Assembly (NCBI GenBank): GCA_964580455.1
Contig: CAZOKO010000002.1
Coordinates: 1-62,339, forward strand
Length of the DNA: 62,339 nt
DNA from: CAZOKO01 sp964580455
GTDB lineage: Bacteria; Desulfobacterota; WTBG01
Direction: 5' to 3'
The notes beneath the pieces are model-generated. The model did no database searches and was not told where the DNA came from. It worked only from the letters and a program-made list of their open reading frames with translations. Positions 50,384-60,018 of the stretch are shown here, piece by piece (within the stretch, counting starts at the first letter, position 1; each line of letters starts with the position of its first letter). Both the position numbers and the translations under genes were made by a program.

Positions 50384-52321
50384 CTATTCCTCCACAAAAG
50401 AGAAGGAGATATGGTATATACCATCCTCAAATTTGCTCGTGATTTTATAAGAGCTGTTATGGACAACTTGTAACATATTTTTGTTTTCAAGCAATACTTC
50501 AGCAGTAAAACCTGTAAAACCATTTTCCCTAGCAATTTTTACAAGGTACTCCAATAAAAACTTACCTATTCCTTTACTCTGCCACTGATCTTGGACTAGA
50601 AAAGCAGTTTCTGCGGTACTGGTTCCCGGGTTCTTAATATATCGACCTACGGCAATGATTTTTTCCCCACTTGTGTCCTGAATAGTACCAACAATGGCTA
50701 GCTCATTTTTATAATCAATACTCACAAAGGGCTGAGTTCTGTAATGGCTCATGTCTTTTAAGGGCATAAAAAATCTGAGATAGATGCTTCTAGAGGAAAG
50801 AGAATAAAACATATCTCTTAATGGTTTTTCGTCTGCTGGTTTAATCGGACGGTAAAAGACTTCGGCCCCATCTTTTAAGGTAGTTGTTGTCTCATACTTT
50901 TTAGGATATTCAATCTGGTCCCATGGGAGCTCGATTTGATCACTGTATACATAGTGAAGTTTTTTTGCTGCTTTTAAAAGCTCATTTCTAAATTTAGGAT
51001 GTGCAATCCCTATCAGACTCATAGCCCGTTCTCTAACGTTTTTGGCGTGAAGATCGGCTATGCCGTATTCTGTGACTACGTAATGCACGTCTCCCCTGGT
51101 GGTGACAACGCCTGCACCTTCACTTAAATGTGAGACGATTCGGGAAATCTCTCCTTTTCTGGCCGTTGAAGGCATGGCAATAATGGGTTTACCCCCTTTA
51201 GATCGGGAAGCACCTCTGATAAAGTCTACTTGTCCTCCAATGCCACTGTAAAAGCGATATCCTATTGAATCAGCACACACCTGGCCAGTCAGATCAACCT
51301 CCAATGCGACATTGATCTTCTGTTTACTACGATTAGATGAATCAAGACCAGCCTGGCCAGTCAGATCAACCTCCAATGCGACATTGATGGCAACCATATT
51401 ATCATGCTGACTGATGATGAGAGGATCATTCACATATTCAGAAGGGTGTAGTTCGATAAGTGGATTCCTATTGATAAAATCAAAGAGACGTTTCGTGCCG
51501 AGCACGAAGCTTGCGATAATTTTCCCACGGTTGATTGTCTTTTGCATGCCCGTAACTGCTCCTGATCTGACAAGATCGATGATGCCATCGGTGAACATCT
51601 CGGTGTGAATACCCAGGTCTTTTTTATCTTTCAAACACTCTGCGACAGCATGGGGAATACGCCCAATGCCAAGTTGTACCGTTGATCCATTATCCACCAG
51701 CTGAGCTACATACCTTCCGATTTCTTTGATCTCATCGGTAATCTCCTCAGAAGGATATTCCATTAATGGTTCATCGCGGAGAATGAGAATGTCAATATCA
51801 TTTACATTGATGAAGCTATCTCCAATGACTAGGGGAACATGGGAATTAACCTGGGCAATCACCATCCTCGCACTTTCAGCAGCCGATTTGGTAATGTCCA
51901 CAGATGGTCCATAGCAGCACATGCCATTCTCATCAGGTGGAGATACCTGGATAAGAGCAGTATCCACAGGAATACGACCAGTTTCAATCTGCTTGGGAAT
52001 TTCAGAAAGGAAGATGGGGATGTAATCGCCCTGTCCTTCCCATATGGTGTCTCTTACACCACTATTTATAAAAAAGCTTTCAAACCGAAATTTATTTGCC
52101 AGGGCATCTACAAGATGAGGGGTAGCACCCAGTGTTAGGAAGTGGTAAATACCAGCATCAATAATATGAGTTGAAATGTCGGCAAGTGCACGAACCAAAC
52201 TTTGAGGTTCACCACAGCCAGTACCAATAAATATATGAGCTCCAGGCTTTATGCTTTTAACTGCTCTCTCAGCAGTCATTATTTTACTCTTATATTTATC
52301 TTGCCAGCTTTCATTTACCAT
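50384..52321 (-). CDS. Acetyl-CoA hydrolase/transferase fused to a GNAT acetyltransferase
   Basis: Residues ~10-465 are an acetyl-CoA hydrolase/4-hydroxybutyrate CoA-transferase (GAHIFIGTGCGEPQSLV, IQVSPPDENGMCCYGPS, LGIGRIPHAVAECL, GIGGQVDFIRGASRSKGGKPI, VVTTRGDVHYVVTEYGIADL). Residues ~490-645 are a GNAT domain (VFYRPIKPADEKPLRDMFYS, FLVQDQWQSKGIGKFLLEYL). The fusion is known from anaerobes and resembles the C-terminal half of Pat-type lysine acetylases. A 24-residue insertion repeats INVALEVDLTGQ directly before the real copy, from a 72-bp duplication. The ATG at 52321 is used. Convergent with marR. Confidence 0.88.
   Translation of the reverse strand: MVNESWQDKYKSKIMTAERAVKSIKPGAHIFIGTGCGEPQSLVRALADISTHIIDAGIYHFLTLGATPHLVDALANKFRFESFFINSGVRDTIWEGQGDYIPIFLSEIPKQIETGRIPVDTALIQVSPPDENGMCCYGPSVDITKSAAESARMVIAQVNSHVPLVIGDSFINVNDIDILILRDEPLMEYPSEEITDEIKEIGRYVAQLVDNGSTVQLGIGRIPHAVAECLKDKKDLGIHTEMFTDGIIDLVRSGAVTGMQKTINRGKIIASFVLGTKRLFDFINRNPLIELHPSEYVNDPLIISQHDNMVAINVALEVDLTGQAGLDSSNRSKQKINVALEVDLTGQVCADSIGYRFYSGIGGQVDFIRGASRSKGGKPIIAMPSTARKGEISRIVSHLSEGAGVVTTRGDVHYVVTEYGIADLHAKNVRERAMSLIGIAHPKFRNELLKAAKKLHYVYSDQIELPWDQIEYPKKYETTTTLKDGAEVFYRPIKPADEKPLRDMFYSLSSRSIYLRFFMPLKDMSHYRTQPFVSIDYKNELAIVGTIQDTSGEKIIAVGRYIKNPGTSTAETAFLVQDQWQSKGIGKFLLEYLVKIARENGFTGFTAEVLLENKNMLQVVHNSSYKITSKFEDGIYHISFSFVEE
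51280..51388. repeat. 37-bp perfect direct repeat inside the CoA-transferase gene
   Basis: The same 37 bp, beginning CCTGGCCAGTCAGATCAACC, occur at 51280-51316 and 51352-51388, offset by exactly 72 bp, with a 35-bp unique spacer. The second copy encodes the family's INVALEVDLTGQ, and the insertion keeps the frame. Confidence 0.9.
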
Positions 52322-52797
52322 GGGACCATCTTTTCTTATTTTTTAGCGGAGAACTCCGTTTGGAATAAGCTTTAGAGAAAGCAAAACATTTCTAAGGATT
52401 CTCTGAACTATAGCATTAAATTATTTATGATGACAATAAATACTTTACATGTTTAACCCAATCATATAATTAAAAGAGAGAGAAAAACCCTAGCACAATT
52501 CCTTATTAGTATGCTTGTAAACTACGGTAGTTATAAGGGGTAGATCTCTTCATTAACAGACCGTTGATCAACTGTTACGGTTGGTACAGGAGGGAATGGA
52601 GGTAAAGGATATGTATCAAAACATTTGAAATGAAACACGGCATTACCATTCCTCTCCCACTCTATCCATTTATTAAGGCTTCTTCCATCACATTTTTTTA
52701 AAATATAATTTGACATAGAGATAATTTTCATGTATATTATCTAAAAGTTAGCCAAGATTGTATGATTTAATCTAAAACCCCGTAATTTCTGAATAAG

Positions 52798-52836
52798 AAG
52801 CCCATGGGATTTATTATTAGATTCTGTGGGCTTTTT
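52798..52836 (+). terminator. Orphan intrinsic terminator upstream of the DEAD-box gene
   Basis: AAGCCCATGGGAT and ATTCTGTGGGCTT form a 13-bp stem with three G-U pairs and a 10-nt loop, followed by TTTTT. No plus-strand gene lies within about 2.7 kb upstream, so it ends an unseen small transcript or acts as an attenuator in the helicase leader. The gap 52322-52985 otherwise holds no convincing gene. Confidence 0.55.
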
Positions 52837-52985
52837 ATCGTCCGCTAGATTAACACAAACACATGAATAAGGAGCAGCTGTGCGAAAGTTTAGTCAACTA
52901 TAGAGAAAATAAGGAATTTACTTGTGAAAGATAATGTCCGCAATTATGTCACTATAACTATACTACAAGGAAGGAAAGCTTATAA

Positions 52986-54254
52986 ATGAATTTCGAAAAA
53001 TTTAATTTACATTCAAACATCTCTACTGGTGTGCAGGCAAGTGGTTACACTGTACCAACCCCCATCCAGCTGCAATCAATACCACCAATTCTGGAAGGGA
53101 AGGATGTCCTGGGCCTTGCCCAGACGGGAACTGGTAAAACCGCGGCATTTGTACTGCCGATTTTGCAGCGCCTCTTGCAGGGATCCCGCGGTATTGTCCG
53201 TGCCCTGATAATAGCACCTACACGTGAGCTGACCGAACAAACTCATCAATCTATCGGTCTTTTAGGAAGGAAAACAAGGCTTCGCAGTGCAAGTATCTAT
53301 GGTGGTGTAAGCATACAGCCCCAGATCAGCAAATTGTCTAGAGGGGTTGATATTGTCTCGGCCTGTCCCGGTCGTCTGCTGGATCATATCAATCGGAGGA
53401 CGATCAGTTTATCACATATCGAGGTGCTGGTTTTAGATGAAGCTGACCTGATGTTTGATATGGGCTTTTTACCGGATATCAAAAAGATATTGAGGAAGCT
53501 TCCCACAAGCCGCCAGACGCTCTTGTTTTCTGCCACTATGCCTGACGATGTCAAGTCTCTTGCAAATAAAATCATGGAGGACCCTGTTAGAGTTCAAATC
53601 GGCCATACAAATCCGGCGGATACAGTCTCCCACACATTTTATCCTGTAGAAACACATCTCAAAACCTCATTGCTGAAGAATATTCTCAATGGTACCGAAA
53701 CTGGACCGGTTCTTGTTTTTACACGCACGAAGCTGCGTGCAAAGAGTGTTGGATATAAACTTGAGAGGTCAGGGTATAATGTGACCTCCCTGCATGGCAA
53801 CATGTCACAAAATAAACGACAGAAAGCGCTTGATGGTTTCCGTAGCGGCCGGTATAAAATTCTGGTTGCGACTGATGTTGCTGCACGTGGAATCGATGTA
53901 TGTGGAGTTTCTCATGTGATAAATTACGACATTCCTGAATCTGCACTTGCATACACGCATCGTATAGGTCGCACAGGCCGTGCCTGCAAAACCGGTGATG
54001 CATTTACCTTTGTAACCAGTAAGGACAAGAGTCCTGCATTTTCCATAACGCGTGTCCTGGGAAGCAAGCTAAAGTACTGTGTAATGGAAGGATTTAATGT
54101 CACCTTGCCTGTGCGTGAACGGAAATCAGGTCACAAACACCATGAAGTACAGCGAGAAAATACAAGCAGATCTGCTAAGTCCAAAACACATGTGCGTACA
54201 AAGCCAAAGAATCGTCCCCTGCTAGTCTCCCGCCGTAATACTTTTGTCAATTAA
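52986..54254 (+). CDS. DEAD-box RNA helicase (RhlE-like)
   Basis: A 422-residue ATP-dependent RNA helicase. Motifs are Q (GYTVPTPIQLQSIPPIL), I (AQTGTGKTAAF), Ia (APTRELTEQ), II (VLDEADLMFDMGF), III (LFSATMP), IV (VLVFTRTK), V (ATDVAARGIDV) and VI (HRIGRTGRA). The basic C-terminal tail of ~60 residues (KSGHKHHEVQREN, KTHVRTKPKNRPL) suits RNA binding. It probably helps ribosome assembly or RNA unwinding, often at low temperature. A long leader with a terminator-like hairpin precedes it, and typA follows after 92 bp. Confidence 0.93.
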   Translation: MNFEKFNLHSNISTGVQASGYTVPTPIQLQSIPPILEGKDVLGLAQTGTGKTAAFVLPILQRLLQGSRGIVRALIIAPTRELTEQTHQSIGLLGRKTRLRSASIYGGVSIQPQISKLSRGVDIVSACPGRLLDHINRRTISLSHIEVLVLDEADLMFDMGFLPDIKKILRKLPTSRQTLLFSATMPDDVKSLANKIMEDPVRVQIGHTNPADTVSHTFYPVETHLKTSLLKNILNGTETGPVLVFTRTKLRAKSVGYKLERSGYNVTSLHGNMSQNKRQKALDGFRSGRYKILVATDVAARGIDVCGVSHVINYDIPESALAYTHRIGRTGRACKTGDAFTFVTSKDKSPAFSITRVLGSKLKYCVMEGFNVTLPVRERKSGHKHHEVQRENTSRSAKSKTHVRTKPKNRPLLVSRRNTFVN

Positions 54255-54345
54255 TAAAAGTGCCTGTTTCTTATGAGGCTTAGAACAAACTGACTCCTTA
54301 GTTATTGTCTTTAGGGAACAAAATCATCACAAGAAAAAGGATATA

Positions 54346-56169
54346 GTGAGAAAAAGAAACTTTCGCAATATTGCCATAATTTCCCATGTCGATCATGGAA
54401 AAACCACTCTCGTTGACGCAATGCTGAAACAGAGCGGCACGTTCAGGGAAAACCAGGTGATTGCTGAGCGTATTATGGATTCGATGGATCTTGAACGGGA
54501 ACGAGGCATTACCATTATGGCAAAAAACACTTCTGTTTGGTACAATGCCGTAAAAATCAATATTGTGGATACTCCCGGGCATGCTGATTTCGGAGGAGAA
54601 GTGGAGCGCAGTTTGAATCTCGTGGATGGTGCCTTATTGCTTGTGGATGCCAGTGAAGGTCCATTGCCTCAAACGCGTTTCGTTGTGAAAAAGGCTTTAG
54701 AGAAAAACTTACCCATTATTCTCGTGATCAACAAAATCGACCGCAGTGATGCACGTATCGAAGCGGTGTTGAATGAAGTTTATGATCTGTTTATCAATCT
54801 GGAATCCCGGGAAGAACAAATTGAGTTCCCGATCTTGTATACGAATGCGAAGGCAGGCATAGCCCACGTAGAAACAGGCGATGGTTCTACCGATTTGAGT
54901 CCCATGTTTGAAACGATTCTTGCACAAATCCCAGGCCCTGTGGCGAGTGATGACCACCTGCCTCAATTTCTGGTGACTAACCTCGACTATGATCCGTATG
55001 TAGGACAAGTTGCAATTGGCAGACTAGAAAATGGTGTGATCGAGATGAACAACACCTATAGCTTGTGTGGGGAAGACACTATTACTCCAGGTGTCAAATT
55101 CTCGGCATGCTACACCTTTGAAGGATTAGATAAGAAGCAGGTACAGAGGCTTGAGGCCGGTGATATTGTCGCGGTTTCTGGGATTAATAATGTCAAAATA
55201 GGCGATACGATTTCTTCTGAGGATACTCCACTTCCACTGCCGCGTATCAAAGTCGATGAACCGACGGTATCAATGATTTTTTCAGTGAACAGCAGCCCTT
55301 TTGCTGGTAAGGAGGGGAAATACCTCACCTCCCGCCACCTCAAAGAACGCCTTCAAAAAGAAACCCTCAGTAACGTATCCCTGCAGGTCAAGCAAACTGA
55401 GCGAGCCAATGCTTTCGAAGTGTGCGGTCGTGGTGAGTTGCAAATGGCGGTACTAATAGAAACCATGCGACGTGAGGGCTATGAATTCATGGTTTCGAAA
55501 CCGCACGTCATCACCAGAGCAGATAACGGCAAAGTGACAGAGCCAATGGAGAGGGTATTCCTCGACATCCCAGAGAGAGAAGTGGGTATCGTCACCGAAA
55601 AGCTATCGACGAGAAAAGGGAGGATGATCGACATGCAAAACTATGGTCGCGGACGTGTTACCATGGAATTCACTATGCCCTCTCGGGGCCTTATCGGTTT
55701 TCGCAGTCAGTTCCTGACAGATACAAAGGGTGCGGGGGTCATGAATACCCTTTTCGACGGTCATGCGGAATGGTTCGGTCTGATCCCGCAGCGGCTCAGT
55801 GGTACCTTAGTGGCCGATCGTCCCGGTAAAGTAACCACCTATGCAAGCCTGGCGATGGTTGACCGTGGCGAGCTATTCGTGGAGGTCGGTACAGACGTGT
55901 ATGCCGGTATGATTATTGGTGAGCGCAACCGTACCGAAGACCTCGTGGTCAATATCACCCGTGAGAAAAAGCTCACCAACATGCGCAGTTCAACAGCAGA
56001 GGCAACTGTGACACTGCGCCCACCACATATCCTGTCACTCGACCAATCGATAGGCTTCATCGCAGAAGATGAATTGGTCGAAGTTACGCCAAGCAGCATT
56101 CGCCTCCGCAAGATGGAACTGGATGCAGGCCAAAGAGCTGCGGTGAGGAAAAAGGGGAAGCAGGAATAA
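54346..56169 (+). CDS. typA: Translational GTPase TypA/BipA
   Basis: A ribosome-associated GTPase of the EF-G family, needed in several bacteria for growth at low temperature and for 50S assembly. G1 is IAIISHVDHGKTTLVDAML, G2 RERGITIMAKNTS, G3 IVDTPGHADFGGEVER, G4 VINKIDR. The BipA-specific part follows (GRGELQMAVLIETMRREGYEFMVSKP, TMPSRGLIGFRSQFLTDTKG, and RKMELDAGQRA at the C-terminus). Length 607 is normal. The GTG at 54346 has AAGGA 5 bp upstream. The 230-bp gap to rpoD contains no convincing gene. Confidence 0.96.
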   Translation: MRKRNFRNIAIISHVDHGKTTLVDAMLKQSGTFRENQVIAERIMDSMDLERERGITIMAKNTSVWYNAVKINIVDTPGHADFGGEVERSLNLVDGALLLVDASEGPLPQTRFVVKKALEKNLPIILVINKIDRSDARIEAVLNEVYDLFINLESREEQIEFPILYTNAKAGIAHVETGDGSTDLSPMFETILAQIPGPVASDDHLPQFLVTNLDYDPYVGQVAIGRLENGVIEMNNTYSLCGEDTITPGVKFSACYTFEGLDKKQVQRLEAGDIVAVSGINNVKIGDTISSEDTPLPLPRIKVDEPTVSMIFSVNSSPFAGKEGKYLTSRHLKERLQKETLSNVSLQVKQTERANAFEVCGRGELQMAVLIETMRREGYEFMVSKPHVITRADNGKVTEPMERVFLDIPEREVGIVTEKLSTRKGRMIDMQNYGRGRVTMEFTMPSRGLIGFRSQFLTDTKGAGVMNTLFDGHAEWFGLIPQRLSGTLVADRPGKVTTYASLAMVDRGELFVEVGTDVYAGMIIGERNRTEDLVVNITREKKLTNMRSSTAEATVTLRPPHILSLDQSIGFIAEDELVEVTPSSIRLRKMELDAGQRAAVRKKGKQE

Positions 56170-56396
56170 TGCTCGCTTCATGTGGCTAACTCCCATTCTA
56201 TACAAATCGCATGAACTCCTTGATCCACTCCGAACCGAGTCTGTTCAGTCACAAACAAGGATCGGGAACTTAATTGAAGGTTGTTCTCAAGAAATAGCTA
56301 AAACTAAAAACCTCACAGCATTACCGCCAGGGGAGTTGACTCAAGGAAAGGTGAAAACATAAATACTTCACTAACAGTTTAAGGAGTGCAAGACAG

Positions 56397-58154
56397 ATGC
56401 AAAAGCAAGGTACTATCGACCAAGTAAATCAGCTCATTGAACTGGGGAAAGAGAAGGGATTCTTAACCTACGAAGAGGTTAACGACATCTTACCCTCAAA
56501 CATCTTTTCACCAAAACAGATCGATGAGATGATGGTCATGTTTGGAGAAATGAATATAGAAATTGGGGAGGTAGTGCAAAAGGTAAGTGTCCCCAAACAT
56601 AAGCTTCAGGAAATACCGGAGAAAGGAAACGGTAAAATCAAAGAGGAGCCAGGAAAAGCCTCTTTCGATAACGTTAATGATCCAGCGAGGATATATCTGC
56701 GTGAGATGGGTGCAGTATCGTTGCTCAGCCGTGAGGAAGAGGTAGAGATTGCAAAACGCATAGAGGAAGGTGAAAAAGGAATTGCTACAGTTGTCTTGCA
56801 TTCACCCCTCACTATCAGGGAAATCATCAGCATAGGTGAGAGTCTCAGATTAAACAATCTGTCAGTCAGAGAAGTTATAAGAGGCCTGGATGATGAAGAA
56901 ACAGTTATTGACGAAGAACAGCATAAAAGAAAAGTTCTTTCTTTAATAGAAAGGATTACCAGACGTGAACGAAAAAACCTGGAATTACGAAAGCAGCTGA
57001 CCCAAGCAGCCCTCAGTAAAGTTAGAAAAATAGAGTTACAGAAGAAGGTTGATCGGGGTGCTGAAAAGGTTCTTGATCTAATAGAACAGATTAATTTTAA
57101 CAAAGCTCAAATTGAAAGGGTAGCACAAAAACTGAAGCATTTCCTTGAGAGACTGGAGGAGGCTGAGGGAGCGATTAACCAATGCGTAGAAAAAACAAAA
57201 ATACCCCTCGAAGAATTAAAAAAGCTTTTTCGCCAGGCAAAAAAGAGCCACCATGAAGAAAATATGATAGCTAAGAGGATAGGTATCTCTAAAAAAGTGT
57301 TATTAGAGTATGAGGGGGTCATAAAAAGTGCTCGTAGGAAAATCAAACGTATCGAAGCGGAATCGACCTTTGATGTCCAATCGTTAAAAAAAGCTGTAAA
57401 ATCCATTGAAGAGGCAGAACTTAAAACAAAAATTGCCCGGGATGAATTAATAAAGGGTAATTTGCGGCTCGTTGTAAGTTTTGCCAAGAAGTATAACAAC
57501 CGAGGGTTGCAATTCCTGGACCTGATTCAAGAAGGTAATATCGGTCTCATCAGGGCTGTTGAGAAATTTGAGTATCAGAGGGGCTACAAGTTCAGCACCT
57601 ATGCGACCTGGTGGATCAAACAGGCGATTACGAGAGCTATTGCCGATCAGGCAAGGACTATCAGAGTCCCCGTTCACATGATTGAAAGTATCAACAAGCT
57701 GATTAGAACCTCACGTCGCATGGTTCAAGAACTCGGCAGGGAACCAACAACGGAAGAGATCGCCAAAAAGATCGAATTGCCTTTGGATAAGGCAAGGAAG
57801 GTCTTAAAGATTGCCAAGCACACAATATCATTAGAAACCCCTATAGGAGAGGAAGAAGAAAACCACTTAGGTGATTTTATTGAGGATAAAAATGTTGCTC
57901 CTCCAGCAGATGCTGCGGTCAATAACAGTTTATGCGAACAAACCAACCAGGTATTATCTACCTTACATCAACGGGAAGAGAAGGTTTTAAGAATGAGATT
58001 TGGCATAGGAGAAAAAGCAGATCACACCCTTGAGGAAGTAGGACAGGATTTTGATGTAACAAGAGAACGGATCAGGCAAATCGAAGAAAAGGCATTACGA
58101 AAGCTGAAACATCACAGCAGAAGTAAAAAACTAAGAAATTTTTTTGATAGTTAA
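56397..58154 (+). CDS. rpoD: RNA polymerase sigma factor RpoD (sigma70)
   Basis: A primary sigma factor of 585 residues. Region 1.1 is at the N-terminus (QVNQLIELGKEKGFLTYEEV), region 1.2 at DPARIYLREMGAVSLLSREEEVEIAKRIEEGE, then a non-conserved insertion of ~200 helical residues. Region 2 has NLRLVVSFAKKYNNRGLQFLDLIQEGNIGLIRAVEKFEYQRGYKFSTYATWWIKQAITRA (quoted in part: RGYKFSTYATWWIKQAITRA). Region 4 ends with TLEEVGQDFDVTRERIRQIE. A TTAAGGAG precedes the ATG. It fits the TTGACA/TATAAT-like promoters found in the window. Confidence 0.96.
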   Translation: MQKQGTIDQVNQLIELGKEKGFLTYEEVNDILPSNIFSPKQIDEMMVMFGEMNIEIGEVVQKVSVPKHKLQEIPEKGNGKIKEEPGKASFDNVNDPARIYLREMGAVSLLSREEEVEIAKRIEEGEKGIATVVLHSPLTIREIISIGESLRLNNLSVREVIRGLDDEETVIDEEQHKRKVLSLIERITRRERKNLELRKQLTQAALSKVRKIELQKKVDRGAEKVLDLIEQINFNKAQIERVAQKLKHFLERLEEAEGAINQCVEKTKIPLEELKKLFRQAKKSHHEENMIAKRIGISKKVLLEYEGVIKSARRKIKRIEAESTFDVQSLKKAVKSIEEAELKTKIARDELIKGNLRLVVSFAKKYNNRGLQFLDLIQEGNIGLIRAVEKFEYQRGYKFSTYATWWIKQAITRAIADQARTIRVPVHMIESINKLIRTSRRMVQELGREPTTEEIAKKIELPLDKARKVLKIAKHTISLETPIGEEEENHLGDFIEDKNVAPPADAAVNNSLCEQTNQVLSTLHQREEKVLRMRFGIGEKADHTLEEVGQDFDVTRERIRQIEEKALRKLKHHSRSKKLRNFFDS

Positions 58155-58291
58155 GATAGTAAAAAAAACTTAATAATTAGTCCACTATCCCTAAGAAAAA
58201 TAGTCAATCTGCCCTATAGGAAAGAGATGTGAAAGCAATGTAAAATACAGATTTGAGGTTGAAATATTAACAGCTCCGTTTTCAAAACAAC

Positions 58292-58320
58292 TTGACATAT
58301 GGAAATGATTATTATATTTA
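58292..58320 (+). promoter_or_regulatory. Promoter upstream of the small HesB-like gene
   Basis: TTGACA (58292-58297) and TATTTA (58315-58320) are 17 bp apart, with TTGACATAT shared with the marR promoter. It lies ~300 bp before the next start codon, so a long leader would be made. The rest of the gap 58155-58619 shows no gene. Confidence 0.45.
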
Positions 58321-58619
58321 TTAATATAAAAGAGATATTACATCACTCCTCGACGATTTACACATCACAATAAAACATACATTATCATCGGCTGAACAAA
58401 GGGGATTTATTCTAACCACATAAGAGCTTCATTTTGACATCACGTTTGCCCTCCTTTTTTAATTTCGTGCTATCGAAATGACTACAAGTTCATACTATTA
58501 ATCGTTTTCTTCAGAGCTTCGAATAAGGCCCTGTTGATAATGGGTAGAGCTTTATTACCAGTATGGTGGCTACCTTCTACTAAAATTATTGGGTTAAACA
58601 ATCGCAGAAAGAAGAAAAC

Positions 58620-58859
58620 ATGTTTATAGTAACAATAGAAGCAGAGGGAAAACTTGAAGAGTCTTTACAAGAACAGACAGCTGATTCGGAGGTCGCTATG
58701 ATTGTTGCTAATCCTACAAATCCAATCGAGCTCAGTTTGACTTTGGATAAAGAGAAGGAGGGGGATCAGGTGGTAAGGAGTGAAGGGGGTAGAAAAATAT
58801 TACTTATACAGTCCAACTTAGCCACAGAATTTGAGAGAATGGTTTTGGACCATCAATAA
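58620..58859 (+). CDS. Small HesB/IscA-like protein without cysteines
   Basis: A 79-residue protein whose sequence suggests the Fe-S biosynthesis (HesB/IscA-like) fold: IVTIEAEGKLEESLQEQ, ELSLTLDKEKEGDQVVRSEGG and RKILLIQSNLATEFERMVLDH, compared with the family's l.l...keGDevve..g..vlid...a..l.g..ld. It has no cysteine at all, so it cannot hold a cluster as IscA does. AGAAAGAAG precedes the ATG. It lies between rpoD and the RRM gene. The assignment is tentative and the function unknown. Confidence 0.45.
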   Translation: MFIVTIEAEGKLEESLQEQTADSEVAMIVANPTNPIELSLTLDKEKEGDQVVRSEGGRKILLIQSNLATEFERMVLDHQ

Positions 58860-58944
58860 ACACCTCAATGTTCTTATTTCACTTTATCAGCAAACGTTTA
58901 GCAGAAATACAATTATTAATATTTAACAAAAACAGGAGGACACA

Positions 58945-59220
58945 ATGAATATTTACGTAGGCAATTTGGCGCTCAATGTTTCCGAAGGGGATTTACAACA
59001 GGCTTTTGAAGCCTTCGGAGAAGTTACATCTGCTAAGATCATAAAGGATAAGTACAGTGGTGAATCACGGGGATTCGGATTTGTGGAGATGCCGGCTGGA
59101 GCTGAAGCACAGTCTGCGATCCAGGATCTGAATGGGAAAGAGTTGAAGGGACTAATGCTTAAAGTTAATGAGGCTCGCCCACAGAGGAATAAAAACAGGG
59201 GAGGCGATCGAAGATATTAG
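58945..59220 (+). CDS. RRM-type RNA-binding protein
   Basis: A 91-residue single RNA recognition motif protein of the cyanobacterial Rbp / cold-inducible type. RNP2 is IYVGNLAL and RNP1 is SRGFGFVEM, both with the aromatic residues needed to stack on RNA. A short Arg/Asn/Gly tail (RPQRNKNRGGDRRY) follows. AGGAGGA lies 7 bp before the ATG. Such proteins are often induced by cold and act as RNA chaperones, which fits the nearby DEAD-box and TypA genes. Confidence 0.93.
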   Translation: MNIYVGNLALNVSEGDLQQAFEAFGEVTSAKIIKDKYSGESRGFGFVEMPAGAEAQSAIQDLNGKELKGLMLKVNEARPQRNKNRGGDRRY

Positions 59221-59386
59221 TACCCGCAAGAGATAATCTGATTAATTGTTAAGTTTATTATCGTACTATGCGAGTGAATTCATACAACATTAGATGGAAG
59301 GGAAGTTTAAGATTTGCAAGATTAGCTTTAAGGTTTTCTGACAGATTACGTGGATTGCGATAACCATAAAACGAAAGGGGGGAACA

Positions 59387-59815
59387 GTGGCGCAGGTAAA
59401 ACATGGTACTACCGTGAAGGTTCACTATACAGGTAAGTTGGAGGATGGCACAATTTTTGATACCTCTGCTAAAAGAGACCCTCTACAGTTTAAAATAGGA
59501 GAGGGGCAGGTAATTTCAGGTTTTGAACAAGCCGTAGTCGGAATGAATCCAAGTGAATCGATAACTGTCAAAGTACCAGCAGATAAAGCGTATGGCCCAC
59601 ACCGTGAGGAAATGGTATTGGTAGTAGATCAAAATCAAATTCCGAAGAATTTGAAACTAGAGTTAGGTCTGCAGTTACAAATACCCCAAAAAGATGGTCA
59701 AAAGGCTATAGTCGCCGTTACAAATATCTCTGAATCGAGCGTGACGTTAGACGCAAATCATCCTTTAGCTGGGAAAGATCTGACTTTTGATATCCAGCTT
59801 ATAGAAATCCTTTAA
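59387..59815 (+). CDS. FKBP-type peptidyl-prolyl isomerase (SlyD-like)
   Basis: A 142-residue SlyD-type FKBP: a split FKBP domain (VKVHYTGKLEDGTIFDTSAK, FKIGEGQVISGFEQAVVGM at the start, DANHPLAGKDLTFDIQLIEI at the end) with an IF domain between (AYGPHREEMVLVVDQNQIP). It lacks SlyD's metal-binding His-rich tail. It speeds proline isomerisation and acts as a chaperone in the cytoplasm, as no signal peptide is present. The GTG at 59387 follows a GGGGGGAA. A long hairpin terminator follows. Confidence 0.92.
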   Translation: MAQVKHGTTVKVHYTGKLEDGTIFDTSAKRDPLQFKIGEGQVISGFEQAVVGMNPSESITVKVPADKAYGPHREEMVLVVDQNQIPKNLKLELGLQLQIPQKDGQKAIVAVTNISESSVTLDANHPLAGKDLTFDIQLIEIL

Positions 59816-59939
59816 CTTTTCTGCTTATGGTGAAGTACTATTTAATTATCCACGACAAATGGGACATTAAGTATTACACGTCATTGGTTTTTTTATCACT
59901 GTTGATAAGGTAATAAAACGACTTTGCTTTTTCTTTTAT

Positions 59940-59998
59940 CCCGGATTCACAATTCTTGGCTGTATCGTTTCCAAGAGTTGAGAATCCGGGTATTTTTT
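59940..59998 (+). terminator. Long-stem intrinsic terminator after the FKBP gene
   Basis: CCCGGATTCACAATTCTTGG (59940-59959) pairs with CCAAGAGTTGAGAATCCGGG (59971-59990), a 20-bp stem with one mismatch and one G-U pair, then TATTTTTTAG. It ends the rpoD-FKBP region. Confidence 0.9.
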
Positions 59999-60018
59999 AG
60001 GGGCTTTTTGATAGGGAG

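Noticed and set aside
52531..52731. A 66-codon minus-strand frame in the gap before the DEAD-box gene
   Set aside because: No ribosome-binding site, no recognisable motif and unusual composition. It may be a remnant, but I cannot support it as a gene.
56180..56362. A 60-codon frame between typA and rpoD
   Set aside because: No ribosome-binding site, no recognisable features and no family-like pattern; probably chance.
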